DNA of 64,000 bases, from positions 248,001 through 312,000 of the forward strand of contig NZ_VYKL01000010.1 of the NCBI RefSeq assembly GCF_008710145.1, given 5' to 3'. Position numbers and translations under genes: made by a program. Below, in pieces: positions 25,298 through 34,450 of this stretch (position 1 is the first letter of the stretch; every line of letters starts with the position of its first letter). Source of the stretch: Niallia endozanthoxylica (lineage in GTDB: Bacteria; Bacillota; Bacilli; Bacillales; Cytobacillaceae). The notes under the pieces are model-generated. The model was given only the letters and a program-made list of their open reading frames with translations, made no database searches and was not told where the DNA came from.

Positions 25298-26764
25298 TTA
25301 TTTTTTTCTGCTTGAAACAGCATCGTCCGGATTCGTCTGGTTTTTTGCAGGCCATTCACCTTTGAATTCCATTACATTGTATTCAAAATAGTTTTTCAAA
25401 ATGTGTTCACGGTTATCTTGGAAAAGTTCATCCGCTACAGCGCTTGCCAGTCGAGGTAATCCAAATCTCATTCCAGATAGAGCGGAGGCAGTGATTCCGC
25501 AGCTGATTAATGCGGAATAGTTAAATGCGTATAGTCCGCGTAGAAGTTTCTTGCCAGCTTTGTCACGACTTACGAATGAATAGCCTGGACTAAGATAGGG
25601 GTGTGCATCAAGGACAGGGTTGGCAAGCTCTAATGGAGCTTGATACCTATCTCCCCAGCGCAAGATATGCTTTTCAACAAGCTTTAACTCTGGCCGTAAT
25701 CGAGGGTCGGTAAGGAGACCTGTGCTAATGATGAGATAATCAAAGGTGAAGGTTCCTTGGGGAGTTGTGATTCTAACGCCATCAACAGTGCTTTTCACAT
25801 CAAGCCACGGGGAGCCTAAATGAAGAGTAAAACCAGGCCAGGAGGCAGCGCGAGTGAAGGTGTCATTTGTTGGTGGTTGATTATGCTTAAAGAAATGAGC
25901 CATTACGGCATATTTGTCGGCGTCTGTTAAGGAATGATAACGTTCGATTATGCCGGAAGCTTCCATTTGACGGATTGGATTAATCCGAGGGATTTCTTTC
26001 CGACGGACAAAAACATGTGCCTGGGCAACGCCTTTTGAAAGGGCGAAATGGGCATTATCAAAAGAGGATGCTCCGCCGCCTAAAATACCAATCTTTTTTC
26101 CTTTTAATGCATTGAAATCAATGGCTTCGGAGGTGTGGGCATATAGATGTTTCGGTACATTTTCAGAAATCAAAGATGGTACATGCCATTCTCCGCCGCC
26201 TTGAATGCCTGTTGCTAAAATGACTTTACGTGCGAAGAGGTGTGGTGAAGGAGCGCCTAAGCCTTCAATATTTAAGCGGTGAATTCCTTCTTTTAATGGT
26301 TGTATGCATGTTAATTTGACTCTATTGATAACAGGTAAACGAAGGACACTTCTATACCAGCGAAGGTAATTCATCCAGTCTCTGCGTGGAATCTTCTCTA
26401 CTTTCTCCCATCCTTCTGGTCCAACTTGTGCTTCCCACCAAGAGCGGAAGGTGAGGGAGGGAAGACCAAGGTCAATGGATGTTAATTGTTTTGGTGTTCG
26501 TAATGTGACCATTCGTGCATAGGTTTCCCATGGCCCTTCATAACCTTCGTGATTTTCATCAATAATAAGGATGTTAGAAACCCCCTCACGTAATAGAGCA
26601 AAAGCTGCCCCTAAGCCGCATTGACCTCCGCCGACAATCACCACATCATAGACATGTCCTTCTGGATGCTCAAGTGGTTGAACGTTGTCTGCCCCTTTAA
26701 TATTCAAATACGAAAGGTCCTTTTTTACTCGTTCGTTTAACTCTGCTAAACTCATATTCTTCAT
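25298..26764 (-). CDS. FAD/NAD(P)-dependent oxidoreductase, probable FAD-dependent urate hydroxylase (HpyO-like)
   Basis: A 488-residue two-dinucleotide-binding flavoprotein. The FAD Rossmann motif VVIVGGGQCGLGAAFALLR is near residues 41-59, and a second motif KKIGILGGGASSFDNA near 225-240 binds NAD(P)H, a layout like class B monooxygenases. It lies between uraD and uraH in one operon, and no PucL-type or cofactor-free uricase is seen in the window. Both facts point to oxidation of urate to 5-hydroxyisourate by a flavin enzyme, as reported for HpyO of Xanthomonas. It is not the HpxO type, which is shorter (about 380) with one Rossmann motif. The function is inferred from context. The ATG at 26764 follows AAAAGGAAAGGA. 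Confidence 0.7.
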   Translation of the reverse strand: MKNMSLAELNERVKKDLSYLNIKGADNVQPLEHPEGHVYDVVIVGGGQCGLGAAFALLREGVSNILIIDENHEGYEGPWETYARMVTLRTPKQLTSIDLGLPSLTFRSWWEAQVGPEGWEKVEKIPRRDWMNYLRWYRSVLRLPVINRVKLTCIQPLKEGIHRLNIEGLGAPSPHLFARKVILATGIQGGGEWHVPSLISENVPKHLYAHTSEAIDFNALKGKKIGILGGGASSFDNAHFALSKGVAQAHVFVRRKEIPRINPIRQMEASGIIERYHSLTDADKYAVMAHFFKHNQPPTNDTFTRAASWPGFTLHLGSPWLDVKSTVDGVRITTPQGTFTFDYLIISTGLLTDPRLRPELKLVEKHILRWGDRYQAPLELANPVLDAHPYLSPGYSFVSRDKAGKKLLRGLYAFNYSALISCGITASALSGMRFGLPRLASAVADELFQDNREHILKNYFEYNVMEFKGEWPAKNQTNPDDAVSSRKK

Positions 26765-26774
26765 TCCTTTCCTT

Positions 26775-27281
26775 TTAAAATGAGTCCTTCATCACTTTTT
26801 CTTCTAATCGAAGGAAGGCAATTTTATAGATTTCTTTTAAAGCTGTTTCAAATTCAATCTCTTTTTCGTTATGAACTCTTTCCTCCATCGCCTGGTAAAT
26901 GTCGTGCTTGTTTTTACCGCGTACAGAAAGGATAAAAGGGAAGCCAAATGTATCCATATACTGTTGATTGATCGAAATAAAGCGGCCATATTCTTCAGGT
27001 GTGAGTTCATTCAAGCCTGCACCTTTTTGCTCGTTAACTGAATCTGTACTCATTTGAACGCGGTCCCCTAAATTTGGATGTGCCTGAATAAGTGATAATT
27101 TCTGTTCTTTTGAAGAGGATTCAACCACATGGAGCATTTTCCTGTAAAGTTGATCGAAGGATGAGAAAGGTCTCGATTCTAAAACTTTTTCAGGAATCCA
27201 TGGTGAATGTTCGAAGATCCCTCCTAGAAGTTCAATAAATTGTTCTGGTTCTAATTTATTTAGTTGATGGATTGTAAGCAA
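26775..27281 (-). CDS. uraD: OHCU decarboxylase
   Basis: Decarboxylates 2-oxo-4-hydroxy-4-carboxy-5-ureidoimidazoline to S-allantoin, the last step of urate breakdown to allantoin. The 168 residues show the catalytic stretch LIQAHPNLGDR (about residues 62-72) and the SVNEQKGAGL signature (about 81-90), both hallmarks of the family. In Bacillus subtilis this activity is fused to uricase in PucL. Here it is a free protein, which fits the loss of the uricase half. The start is TTG at 27281 with AAGGAG seven bases upstream. It is the first gene of the uraD-flavoprotein-uraH operon. Confidence 0.93.
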   Translation of the reverse strand: MLTIHQLNKLEPEQFIELLGGIFEHSPWIPEKVLESRPFSSFDQLYRKMLHVVESSSKEQKLSLIQAHPNLGDRVQMSTDSVNEQKGAGLNELTPEEYGRFISINQQYMDTFGFPFILSVRGKNKHDIYQAMEERVHNEKEIEFETALKEIYKIAFLRLEEKVMKDSF

Positions 27282-27670
27282 AGTAAAACTCCTTTCCGAT
27301 GAGTTTTTACATAAGGTTCGATTCTTGAGTCATGCAGCCATTCGATAGAAGAGAATTCTCTTCTGTGTTATGATCTTCTTTTTAGTTATGTTAATAAATA
27401 TAACGTAACGAGTTATTATATTTCACATAAAATTAAATTTTCTGATTATTGCCATTGTATATTTTGGCTGGAATTCACATATTTTTATAGGCAAAGTGCA
27501 TAAAGAGGGTGGAAGAAAAGTAAAAGGAGTGTCCTAAATGCAAACGGGTTAGGTGCCACAATATATTTAGTATCCTTTAATGCAAAGTTACGTTGTATAT
27601 AGATATATTGCGGCAGCCTGACTTACGGAACGGCACCTTTTAAAAAGGAGGAGTCTAAAAGCTTCTTCAT
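27282..27670. promoter_or_regulatory. Region upstream of uraD with a long imperfect inverted repeat
   Basis: 390 bases without a full gene. AGGTGCC at 27551-27557 is matched by GGCACCT at 27634-27640, with inner partial complements CAATATAT and ATATATTG. This gives a cruciform-like unit of about 90 bases with a T-run after it (CACCTTTT). It may terminate or may be a dispersed hairpin repeat of the GGTGCC style that also appears near 24785 and 32103. Promoters for uraD are expected in the AT-rich part near 27360-27450. Confidence 0.4.
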
Positions 27671-27928
27671 TCATAAAGCGATTCTTAATTGTAAAGTGGT
27701 CTCTGGATTTTTCATGCTTTTAGCTAGGATTTCTTCGCATTTCTCAATCCGATAGACAGTCGTATTTCGGTGAACAAATAATCTTTTGGCTGTCTTTGAG
27801 ATTTGACAATGTATTTCTAAATAAACAGAAAGCGTTTGGAGTAGTGACTCTTTTTCATCCTGTTTGAGGGATGAGAATCCTTGAAAGGTATATTTGTAAA
27901 AACTGTTCATTTCCTTTTTGGGAATCAA
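27671..27928 (-). pseudogene. PucR-type C-terminal DNA-binding fragment
   Basis: 85 residues equal to the C-terminal helix-turn-helix of PucR-like purine catabolism regulators (LETL-like dimer helix, then ISKTAKRLFVHRNTTVYRIE and a final amphipathic helix). Full-length PucR has about 530 residues with an N-terminal sensor region, which is missing: an in-frame TAG lies six codons upstream of the TTG at 27928. No good ribosome binding site is seen. This is best read as the remnant of a deleted pucR between the two arms of the purine cluster. A stand-alone small repressor is possible but less likely. Confidence 0.65.
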
Positions 27929-28014
27929 ATGAAGTTTTTTATTCTAAAAATGTAAAGTGTTAATACATATTTATGTTATAAAACATACCATAAGTAAAAG
28001 GAGGAGTGAAGCGT

Positions 28015-29262
28015 ATGGCCATTCATGTGAAGAATTTACAACAGGCAGAAAAAGAAAATATACAAGAAATGATTGAATGGCTTTCATCGTTTGGAAAAAC
28101 AAAAAAGGATGGCGTCACTCGATTGTTATACTCAAAAGCCTGGTGCCAAGCACAAAAAGCTTTACAACATAAAATGGAACAGTTTGGATTGGCTACCTAT
28201 TTTGATTCAGTAGGGAATTTATTTGGCCAATTACAGGGAATGGATCTTGGTCCTGTCATACTAACCGGTTCTCATATTGATACGGTGGCAGAAGGCGGTA
28301 AATATGACGGTGCCTATGGAATCATTGCGAGTCTTATCGCTGTATCAAGATTGTTCGAAACCTATGGCTATCCAAAGAAATCCATTGAAGTAGTCTCTTT
28401 TTGTGAAGAAGAGGGAAGTCGTTTTCCACTGACCTTTTGGGGTTCCAGAAATACGATTGGAATGTATACCCTTGATCACATCAAGGACCTAACAGATGGG
28501 GAGGGAATCTCTTTTTTGGATGCGATGAAGCAAGCTGGGTTTGATCCGGCACAATATCAAACACCGATTCGAAAGGACATTGAACGATTTATAGAGGTTC
28601 ACATTGAACAAGGAATGGTATTGGAAAAAAATCAAAAAACGATTGGTGTTGTAACCCATATAGTCGGTCAACGGCGGTACCATGTCCGGATCAAAGGGGA
28701 ATGCAATCATGCAGGAACAACCCCCATGTTATATAGAAAGGACGCTTTAGCGGCCGCATCACAGCTTATCTCTATCGTAACAAATATAGCAAAGGAAGTG
28801 GATTCGCATTTAGTAGCTACTGTAGGGAGAATCCATGTTTCTCCTAATGTTCCAAATGTGGTGGCAGGTGAAGTGGAATTTAGCTTAGATATCCGTCATC
28901 ACAAAGAAGAAATATTAGATCAGTATTGCCAAATGATTTTTTCAGAGTTTCATCAAGTATCCAAAGCTTTCCATACTGACATCGACTATTCGCAATGGAT
29001 GAATGTGAAACCTGTTTCAATGGATACAGAGCTGCTAAAGGTCATAAGGAAAATAGCTCAACAAAAAAACTTGCCTTTTCAAGACATCATTAGTGGTGCT
29101 GGACATGATGCACAAGTCTTTGCAAGTATAATTCCTGCTAATTTAATCTTCGTACCAAGCAAAGATGGAATCAGTCATAGTCCAAAAGAGTTTACAAGTG
29201 TGAAAGAGTTAGAAATGGGCATCGAGCTGTTAACCGAGGTTTTATATCAATTAGCTTATTAA
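28015..29262 (+). CDS. allC: Allantoate amidohydrolase
   Basis: M20-family metallopeptidase-like hydrolase that converts allantoate to ureidoglycine, NH3 and CO2. The 415 residues carry the metal ligands in TGSHIDTVAEGGKYDGAYG (His and Asp, about residues 83-101), the Glu pair CEEEGSRFP (about 126-134) and a C-terminal His in FVPSKDGISHSPKEF. A GTG at 28006 is in frame but lies inside AAAGGAGGAGTG, so ATG 28015 is chosen. The family also includes N-carbamoyl amino acid hydrolases, but the neighbours pucG and allB settle the assignment. It starts the plus-strand purine arm. Confidence 0.9.
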   Translation: MAIHVKNLQQAEKENIQEMIEWLSSFGKTKKDGVTRLLYSKAWCQAQKALQHKMEQFGLATYFDSVGNLFGQLQGMDLGPVILTGSHIDTVAEGGKYDGAYGIIASLIAVSRLFETYGYPKKSIEVVSFCEEEGSRFPLTFWGSRNTIGMYTLDHIKDLTDGEGISFLDAMKQAGFDPAQYQTPIRKDIERFIEVHIEQGMVLEKNQKTIGVVTHIVGQRRYHVRIKGECNHAGTTPMLYRKDALAAASQLISIVTNIAKEVDSHLVATVGRIHVSPNVPNVVAGEVEFSLDIRHHKEEILDQYCQMIFSEFHQVSKAFHTDIDYSQWMNVKPVSMDTELLKVIRKIAQQKNLPFQDIISGAGHDAQVFASIIPANLIFVPSKDGISHSPKEFTSVKELEMGIELLTEVLYQLAY

Positions 29263-29277
29263 AGGAAGTGCTGTCAA

Positions 29278-30528
29278 ATGGCCTATATGGAGCTAAATAT
29301 ACCAAAGCGAACGATCATGACACCGGGTCCTGTTGAGGTTGACCCCCGCGTATTACGAGCGATGAGTTATCCCGTTTTAGGTCAGTTCGACCCGGCTTTT
29401 ACAAAGCTGATGAATGAAGTGATGGAAATGCAACGTGCGGTGTTTCAAACAAATAATCGTTGGACTTTTCCGATTGACGGAACCTCCCGTGCCGGAAATG
29501 AAGCGCTCTTAGCTAGCATCATTGAACCAGGTGATCTAGTATTCATTCCCATTTATGGACGGTTCGGTCATCTGCTTGCAGAAATTTGTGAACGATATGG
29601 TGCTAATGTTCATTCGATCCAATGTCCATGGGGAGAGGTGTTTGATCCTCAGGTCGTGATTAAGGAAATGAAAAAGATTTCTCCTAAAATTGTTGCCATC
29701 GTGCATGGTGAAACCTCTACAGGAAGAATGCAGCCTTTAGCGGAGATAGGAAAAGCATGTCGGGAGCAGAATATCTTACTAGTCGTTGATGCCGTGGCAT
29801 CTATTGGCGGTGTGGATGTGAAAACAGATGAGTGGCATATCGATGGAATCATTGGCGGCACGCAAAAGTGCTTGTCTGTTCCATCTGGAATGGCGCCGAT
29901 CTCGTTCAATGACCGAATAGAAAAAATCATCTTAGAGCGTAAAAAGGTGGAGGCTGGGATTGCAACAGAAGAGGATCGACTCTATAACCGAACCTGCTTA
30001 GCGATTACCAGCAATTATTTTGATTTAGGAATGTTAATGGATTATTGGAGTCCAAGAAGATTGAACCATCATACCGAAGCCACTTCGATGATTTATGCCT
30101 TGCATGAAGGATTACGCCTTGTGCTGGAAGAGGGGTTAGAGAATCGATTTTTCCGTCATATGTTTCATGAGAAAGCGTTGACAGCCGGAGTAGAAGCGAT
30201 GGGATTGAAGCTATTTGGCGATGCTCATCATAAACTTCCGTGTGTCACATGTATTGATATTCCAAGCGGGGTTGATGGTGAATCTGTTCGAAACATGCTG
30301 CTTGAGGAATTTAGCATAGAAATGGCTTCTTCTTTTGGGCCATTACATGGAAAAATTTGGCGCATCGGAACTATGGGGTATAGCTGCCGTAAAGAAAATG
30401 TTCTGGCCGTTCTAGGAGGATTGGAAGCCGTTCTGATTCGTCACAAGGTTCGTGTGAATCGCGGGGAAGCCTTGCAAGCTGCGCTAGATGTGTATGCAGC
30501 AGAAGCAAAAAAAACAATAGCATATTAG
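29278..30528 (+). CDS. pucG: (S)-ureidoglycine--glyoxylate aminotransferase
   Basis: PLP-dependent class V aminotransferase that moves the amino group of ureidoglycine to glyoxylate, giving glycine and oxalurate. The 416 residues contain TPGPVEVDPRVLRAMSYPVL near the start, VVDAVASIGGVDVKTDEWHI with the cofactor-binding Asp (about residue 165), and GGTQKCLSVPSGMAPISF with the Schiff-base Lys (about 201). It follows allC by 15 bases with AAGGAAG. The family also includes alanine--glyoxylate aminotransferases; the operon supports PucG. Confidence 0.92.
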   Translation: MAYMELNIPKRTIMTPGPVEVDPRVLRAMSYPVLGQFDPAFTKLMNEVMEMQRAVFQTNNRWTFPIDGTSRAGNEALLASIIEPGDLVFIPIYGRFGHLLAEICERYGANVHSIQCPWGEVFDPQVVIKEMKKISPKIVAIVHGETSTGRMQPLAEIGKACREQNILLVVDAVASIGGVDVKTDEWHIDGIIGGTQKCLSVPSGMAPISFNDRIEKIILERKKVEAGIATEEDRLYNRTCLAITSNYFDLGMLMDYWSPRRLNHHTEATSMIYALHEGLRLVLEEGLENRFFRHMFHEKALTAGVEAMGLKLFGDAHHKLPCVTCIDIPSGVDGESVRNMLLEEFSIEMASSFGPLHGKIWRIGTMGYSCRKENVLAVLGGLEAVLIRHKVRVNRGEALQAALDVYAAEAKKTIAY

Positions 30529-30544
30529 AAAGGGGTTGTAACGA

Positions 30545-31927
30545 ATGACATCATATGATCTTATCATACGAAATGGTTTCGTGGTTTTACCAAATGAAAT
30601 AAAGAAAACGGACCTTGCGATAAAAGATGGTGTGATTGCGGAGATTGGACATCAACTGACAGGGACAAGTAAAGAAGAGAGAAATGCAGAAGGAACATAC
30701 ATTTTCCCAGGAATGATTGATGTTCATGTCCATTTTAATGACCCTGGCCGAGACGATTGGGAGGGCTTTAAAACCGGTTCGAAGATGATGGCTGCAGGAG
30801 GCGGTACAGTTTACTTTGATATGCCGCTGAATGGTATTCCTTCTACGGTTAATAAGGCAGCATTGTTGGAAAAAGTGGAGCATGCCAAGGCTAAATCACT
30901 AGTGGATTTTGGATTATGGGGCGGATTGGTACCAGGGAATATCGGGGAACTAAAAGGGCTTGCAGAAAATGGCGTGATTGGTTTTAAGGCCTTTCTATCT
31001 GACAGCGGGAATGATGATTTCCAACGGGTAGATGAACGAACGTTGTTAGAAGGTATGAAAGAGATTTCTTCTTTAAATAAAATTCTTGCTCTGCATGCAG
31101 AAAGTGCGGCGATCACTGGACTGCTTACAAAGGGAAAAAGAGAGCGGGGATTGCTGACTGCTGATCATTATTTAGCTTCCCGGCCGATTGTTGCTGAAGT
31201 AGAAGCGGTGGAACGAGCTCTGTTCTATGCAAAAGTAACGGGCTGCTCCCTGCATTTTGTTCATATCAGCTCTCGTGAAGCGGTTGAAAAAATTGAAAAA
31301 GCCAAAGCAGAAGGGCAGGATGTGACTGTGGAAACATGTCCTCATTATCTGTTGTTCAATCATAACGCTTTAGTTGAAAAAGGCGCTATTGCCAAATGTG
31401 CCCCTCCATTACGTGAGAAAAAGGAACAAGAAAGATTGATTAGGTTATTGATAGATGGAGCCTTCGATATGATTGCATCAGACCATTCTCCCTCTCCCTA
31501 TTCGATGAAGGATCCGGCCGTCCATCACTTATTCGATGCTTGGGGCGGAATCAGCGGCGGTCAATTTACGCTATTAGCCTTGATTGAATTAGCTGTTCAA
31601 TATAAGATTCCTTTTATAAAAGTTGCTAGTCTCATAGCAGAAACTCCTGCAAGCAGGTTCCATTTAGATTCAAAGGGGAAAATTGAAGTTGGAATGGATG
31701 CGGACTTAGCTTTTGTATCATTAGAAGAATCTTTTACGGTATTAGAAGAGAACTTCTTTGCCAAACATAAACAAACCCTTTATATGGGTCATACGTTTCC
31801 ATGTAAGATTAAGCTTACGATGAATAGAGGTTCCATCGTCTATGAAAATGGGTTCATTGTGGATGAGAATCGAAAAGGAAATTGGTTAAAGTCAGGAAAG
31901 GATTATAGTAATACGGCACAATCATAG
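30545..31927 (+). CDS. allB: Allantoinase
   Basis: Cyclic amidohydrolase that opens allantoin to allantoate. The 460 residues show the metal-site start GMIDVHVHFNDPGRDDWEGF (about residues 58-77), a carbamylated-Lys region GVIGFKAFLSDSG (about 146-158), His ligands in LHAESA and FVHISS, and the final Asp in MIASDHSPSP (about 312-321). AAAGGGGTTG precedes the ATG. It is the last gene of allC-pucG-allB. Allantoin import and the downstream oxalurate or ureidoglycolate steps are not encoded here. Confidence 0.93.
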   Translation: MTSYDLIIRNGFVVLPNEIKKTDLAIKDGVIAEIGHQLTGTSKEERNAEGTYIFPGMIDVHVHFNDPGRDDWEGFKTGSKMMAAGGGTVYFDMPLNGIPSTVNKAALLEKVEHAKAKSLVDFGLWGGLVPGNIGELKGLAENGVIGFKAFLSDSGNDDFQRVDERTLLEGMKEISSLNKILALHAESAAITGLLTKGKRERGLLTADHYLASRPIVAEVEAVERALFYAKVTGCSLHFVHISSREAVEKIEKAKAEGQDVTVETCPHYLLFNHNALVEKGAIAKCAPPLREKKEQERLIRLLIDGAFDMIASDHSPSPYSMKDPAVHHLFDAWGGISGGQFTLLALIELAVQYKIPFIKVASLIAETPASRFHLDSKGKIEVGMDADLAFVSLEESFTVLEENFFAKHKQTLYMGHTFPCKIKLTMNRGSIVYENGFIVDENRKGNWLKSGKDYSNTAQS

Positions 31928-32102
31928 TAAAAAAGAGCAGTAAGGTTCTGTTTCCATGACATGATTTTTTTAGAATGATGAATGAATATGTAAGAGAGTC
32001 TAATATGAAAGTGGAAAAGAAAAATGAACCTATGCCGCTGCACAGGCTATGGCGGCATTATCAGGAGTATTCAAAAACTGATTCAGTCTAATAGAGAGTG
32101 AC

Positions 32103-32124
32103 CAGGCACCATGGATGGTGCCTG
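32103..32124. terminator. Perfect palindrome after allB, terminator-like
   Basis: CAGGCACCAT-GG-ATGGTGCCTG is a nearly loop-free perfect palindrome. It lies between the converging allB and EamA genes, with weak T-richness on either side. A second hairpin ATGCCGC/GCGGCAT is at 32032-32058. Confidence 0.5.
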
Positions 32125-32199
32125 TGTCACCTTCGTTCTACTCATTCCTCGCAACTATATAGACGAAAAAGAATAGAAAAATTAGGTTGTTCACTGTTC

Positions 32200-33111
32200 T
32201 TATCCTTGTTGGGAATGAGCGATGACAGATTGACTTGTTGGCCGATTGAGTAACACAATGGATCCTACTACAAGCAACATCCCGGTTATGGCTAATAAGC
32301 TAGGGACTTCTTGATAGAGCATTAAGCCGAAAATAGTGGCGGCAACAGGTTCACAGGATGATAGAATCGCCGCACGGCCCGTATCTACATATTTCATTCC
32401 CCACGTAAATAAAATGTAAGGTGCCACACTAGCGATAACTGCATGTAAGAATAAAAAGGAACCAAAAGAAATAGGTGATTCTTTCAATGCTAGAGTGATA
32501 GGTCCAAAATCAGTGAAAAAACTACCACCTAAACTCGCAAATAGAAAGCTATATAGATTAATCGTTAGTGAGTCGTATCCTTTATTCATCGCTAACCGGG
32601 TAAAAATACTATACAATGCATAGCCAAAGCTTGCGGCTATTCCCATTAGGATTCCTGCGAGAGAAAAAGCAACGGCATTTTCTAGGAGACCGCTGACCAA
32701 TATACAGCCGATAACAGCTAATGTAACAGCCGCGAGCTTGATCGGTGTCATTTTTTCCCGAAATAAAACCGCTGAAAGCAGCAGGACAAAGATGGGGGCT
32801 GTGCATAGCAAAGTGGCCGCTAAGGAAAGTGTCACCAAACTAATCGTCTGGTTGTATAGATAATTAAAGAGCAGCATACTGACAATCCCTGTTCCAATGA
32901 AATACCAGCAATCCTTTACTTTAATCCTCAGTACATCTCTCTTAAAAAACAAAATTCCAATCAATGTGATAATGAATGCTCCTAGCATTCGAGTTTCGAC
33001 AATGGCCATACTGTTTAGACCGTACGTTTCCAAATGCCTGACAAAAAGTCCGACAGACCCCCACATACATCCGGCGATAACAATGACGATTGGGGCAATT
33101 GTTTTTACCAT
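32200..33111 (-). CDS. EamA-family (DMT) transporter
   Basis: A 303-residue membrane protein with ten hydrophobic segments arranged as two EamA repeats (residues about 5-140 and 150-290). GCMWGSVGLFVRHLETYGLN is a typical start of repeat one. Members export or import amino acids, nucleotide precursors and other small metabolites. It lies between the purine cluster and the aromatic island and is not clearly part of either. The start ATG at 33111 has AAAGGAGTGG upstream. Confidence 0.85.
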   Translation of the reverse strand: MVKTIAPIVIVIAGCMWGSVGLFVRHLETYGLNSMAIVETRMLGAFIITLIGILFFKRDVLRIKVKDCWYFIGTGIVSMLLFNYLYNQTISLVTLSLAATLLCTAPIFVLLLSAVLFREKMTPIKLAAVTLAVIGCILVSGLLENAVAFSLAGILMGIAASFGYALYSIFTRLAMNKGYDSLTINLYSFLFASLGGSFFTDFGPITLALKESPISFGSFLFLHAVIASVAPYILFTWGMKYVDTGRAAILSSCEPVAATIFGLMLYQEVPSLLAITGMLLVVGSIVLLNRPTSQSVIAHSQQG

Positions 33112-33387
33112 AGCTTCGTTCCACTCCTTTGGATAAAAATCTGAATAAATTGACTATTCGCGACGAAGAATGAAACCCCTGTTTTTATTCATAATCTAGA
33201 AGGGGATGAAAAGGAGAGGAAATCTAAGAAAAACGGCTTTTTTTCGCTTGCACAGTCTTAAACAATTTTCCTTTCATACACCCAATCAGGATACCATAAA
33301 ACCGTATGATTACAGGGTTTTAACTGCATAAACAGACAAGCTCATTTACTGCTCAGCCCACTATTTTTCTAGTCATGTTCAAGAAAA

Positions 33388-33421
33388 TTCTTAATGGTTC
33401 TTTAACAAAATTCGTTATAGT
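33388..33421 (+). promoter_or_regulatory. Promoter/operator of the extradiol dioxygenase gene, shared with 36021
   Basis: TTCTTAATGGTTCTTTAACA begins the element, and a TATAGT box lies 28 bases after its first base (33416-33421). 27 of 34 positions equal the element at 36021-36054 with identical spacing to TATAGT. There is no good -35, so an activator is expected. A 5' untranslated region of about 80 bases follows. Confidence 0.55.
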
Positions 33422-33508
33422 TCTTTTGGTCATTTTCAATTATTTTGGAACTAGAGGAGCATTAGGAAATGATGTGCCTAATTATTTGCACTAGGAGGGG
33501 AAGGAAAG

Positions 33509-34423
33509 ATGGTAAGAGTCATGCGTCTTGGTCGAGTAGAACTAAAAGTATTGGATTTAGAAAAATCAGTAGAATACTATACAAAGATTATTGGTTTGGA
33601 AGAAACAGGCCGCTTAGGAGATAGTGTATATTTAAAGGCTTGGGATGAATATGACCACCATAGCTTAATTTTAACGAAGTCCAACTCTGCTGGAATTGCC
33701 CATTTTGCTTTCAAAGTGGAAACGCTCGATGACCTAGCTTACTATGAAAAGAAAATTGAACAATTTGGCTGTGCAACCTCTCGTATTTCTTATGGAACAA
33801 GACTTGCTGAAGGCGAAGCGGTACACTTTATTTTGCCAACAGGCCACCATGGTGAACTTTATCATGAAGTGGAGTTTCTCGGAACGGCGGTAGGAACGTT
33901 AAATCCGCATCCATGGCCGTTAGGTAAAAAAGGGATTGCTCCGCATCGTTTGGATCATTGCTTATTAACGGGCGATGATTTGAAATCGGTCACAAGATTC
34001 TTTATTGAAGCGTTAAATTTCAGACAAAGTGAAAGAATTACTTCTGTTGATGGGGAAGAACTACTCGGAACGTTCTTATTTACAAGCAATAAAGCCCATG
34101 ATTTAGCGTTTGTCAAAGGACCGGATGCGAAACTTCATCATGCTGCCTTCTATGTCGATTCTCTTCATGAGGTGTTTAAAGCAGCGGATATTTTATCCAT
34201 GTATGAAGTTCCATTTGATGTAACCCCTACACGCCATGGAATTACAAGAGGGGAAACGATTTATTTCTTTGATCCTTCCGGAAATCGCAATGAAGCCTTT
34301 GCCAATGGATATATCACTTATGCGGATTTTCCAACCATTACATGGACGGAAGATAAAATCGGACAAGGTATTTTCTATCACCGCAGGGAATTATCAGAGT
34401 CCTTTATGAAGGCCTTAACTTAA
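33509..34423 (+). CDS. Catechol 2,3-dioxygenase-like extradiol dioxygenase (VOC family)
   Basis: A 304-residue type I extradiol ring-cleavage enzyme built of two VOC modules, the C-terminal one catalytic. The Fe(II) ligands are visible as His in HRLDHCLLTG (about residue 150), His in AKLHHAAFYVD (about 213) and Glu in GNRNEAFANG (about 264). YVD and GETIYFFDPSG are family stretches. It resembles the XylE/DmpB group. The substrate would be a catechol, possibly substituted. AGGAGGGGAAGG precedes the ATG at 33509. It is followed by a ferredoxin gene, the partner that re-reduces oxidised iron in XylE-like enzymes. Confidence 0.9.
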   Translation: MVRVMRLGRVELKVLDLEKSVEYYTKIIGLEETGRLGDSVYLKAWDEYDHHSLILTKSNSAGIAHFAFKVETLDDLAYYEKKIEQFGCATSRISYGTRLAEGEAVHFILPTGHHGELYHEVEFLGTAVGTLNPHPWPLGKKGIAPHRLDHCLLTGDDLKSVTRFFIEALNFRQSERITSVDGEELLGTFLFTSNKAHDLAFVKGPDAKLHHAAFYVDSLHEVFKAADILSMYEVPFDVTPTRHGITRGETIYFFDPSGNRNEAFANGYITYADFPTITWTEDKIGQGIFYHRRELSESFMKALT

Positions 34424-34450
34424 TGGGTGGAAGATGAAAGGAGAAATCTT

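Noticed and set aside
33509..34423. Assignment of the VOC protein to glyoxalase or fosfomycin resistance
   Set aside because: Two tandem modules, the His/His/Glu ligands in the C-terminal module and the adjoining XylT-like ferredoxin favour an extradiol dioxygenase.
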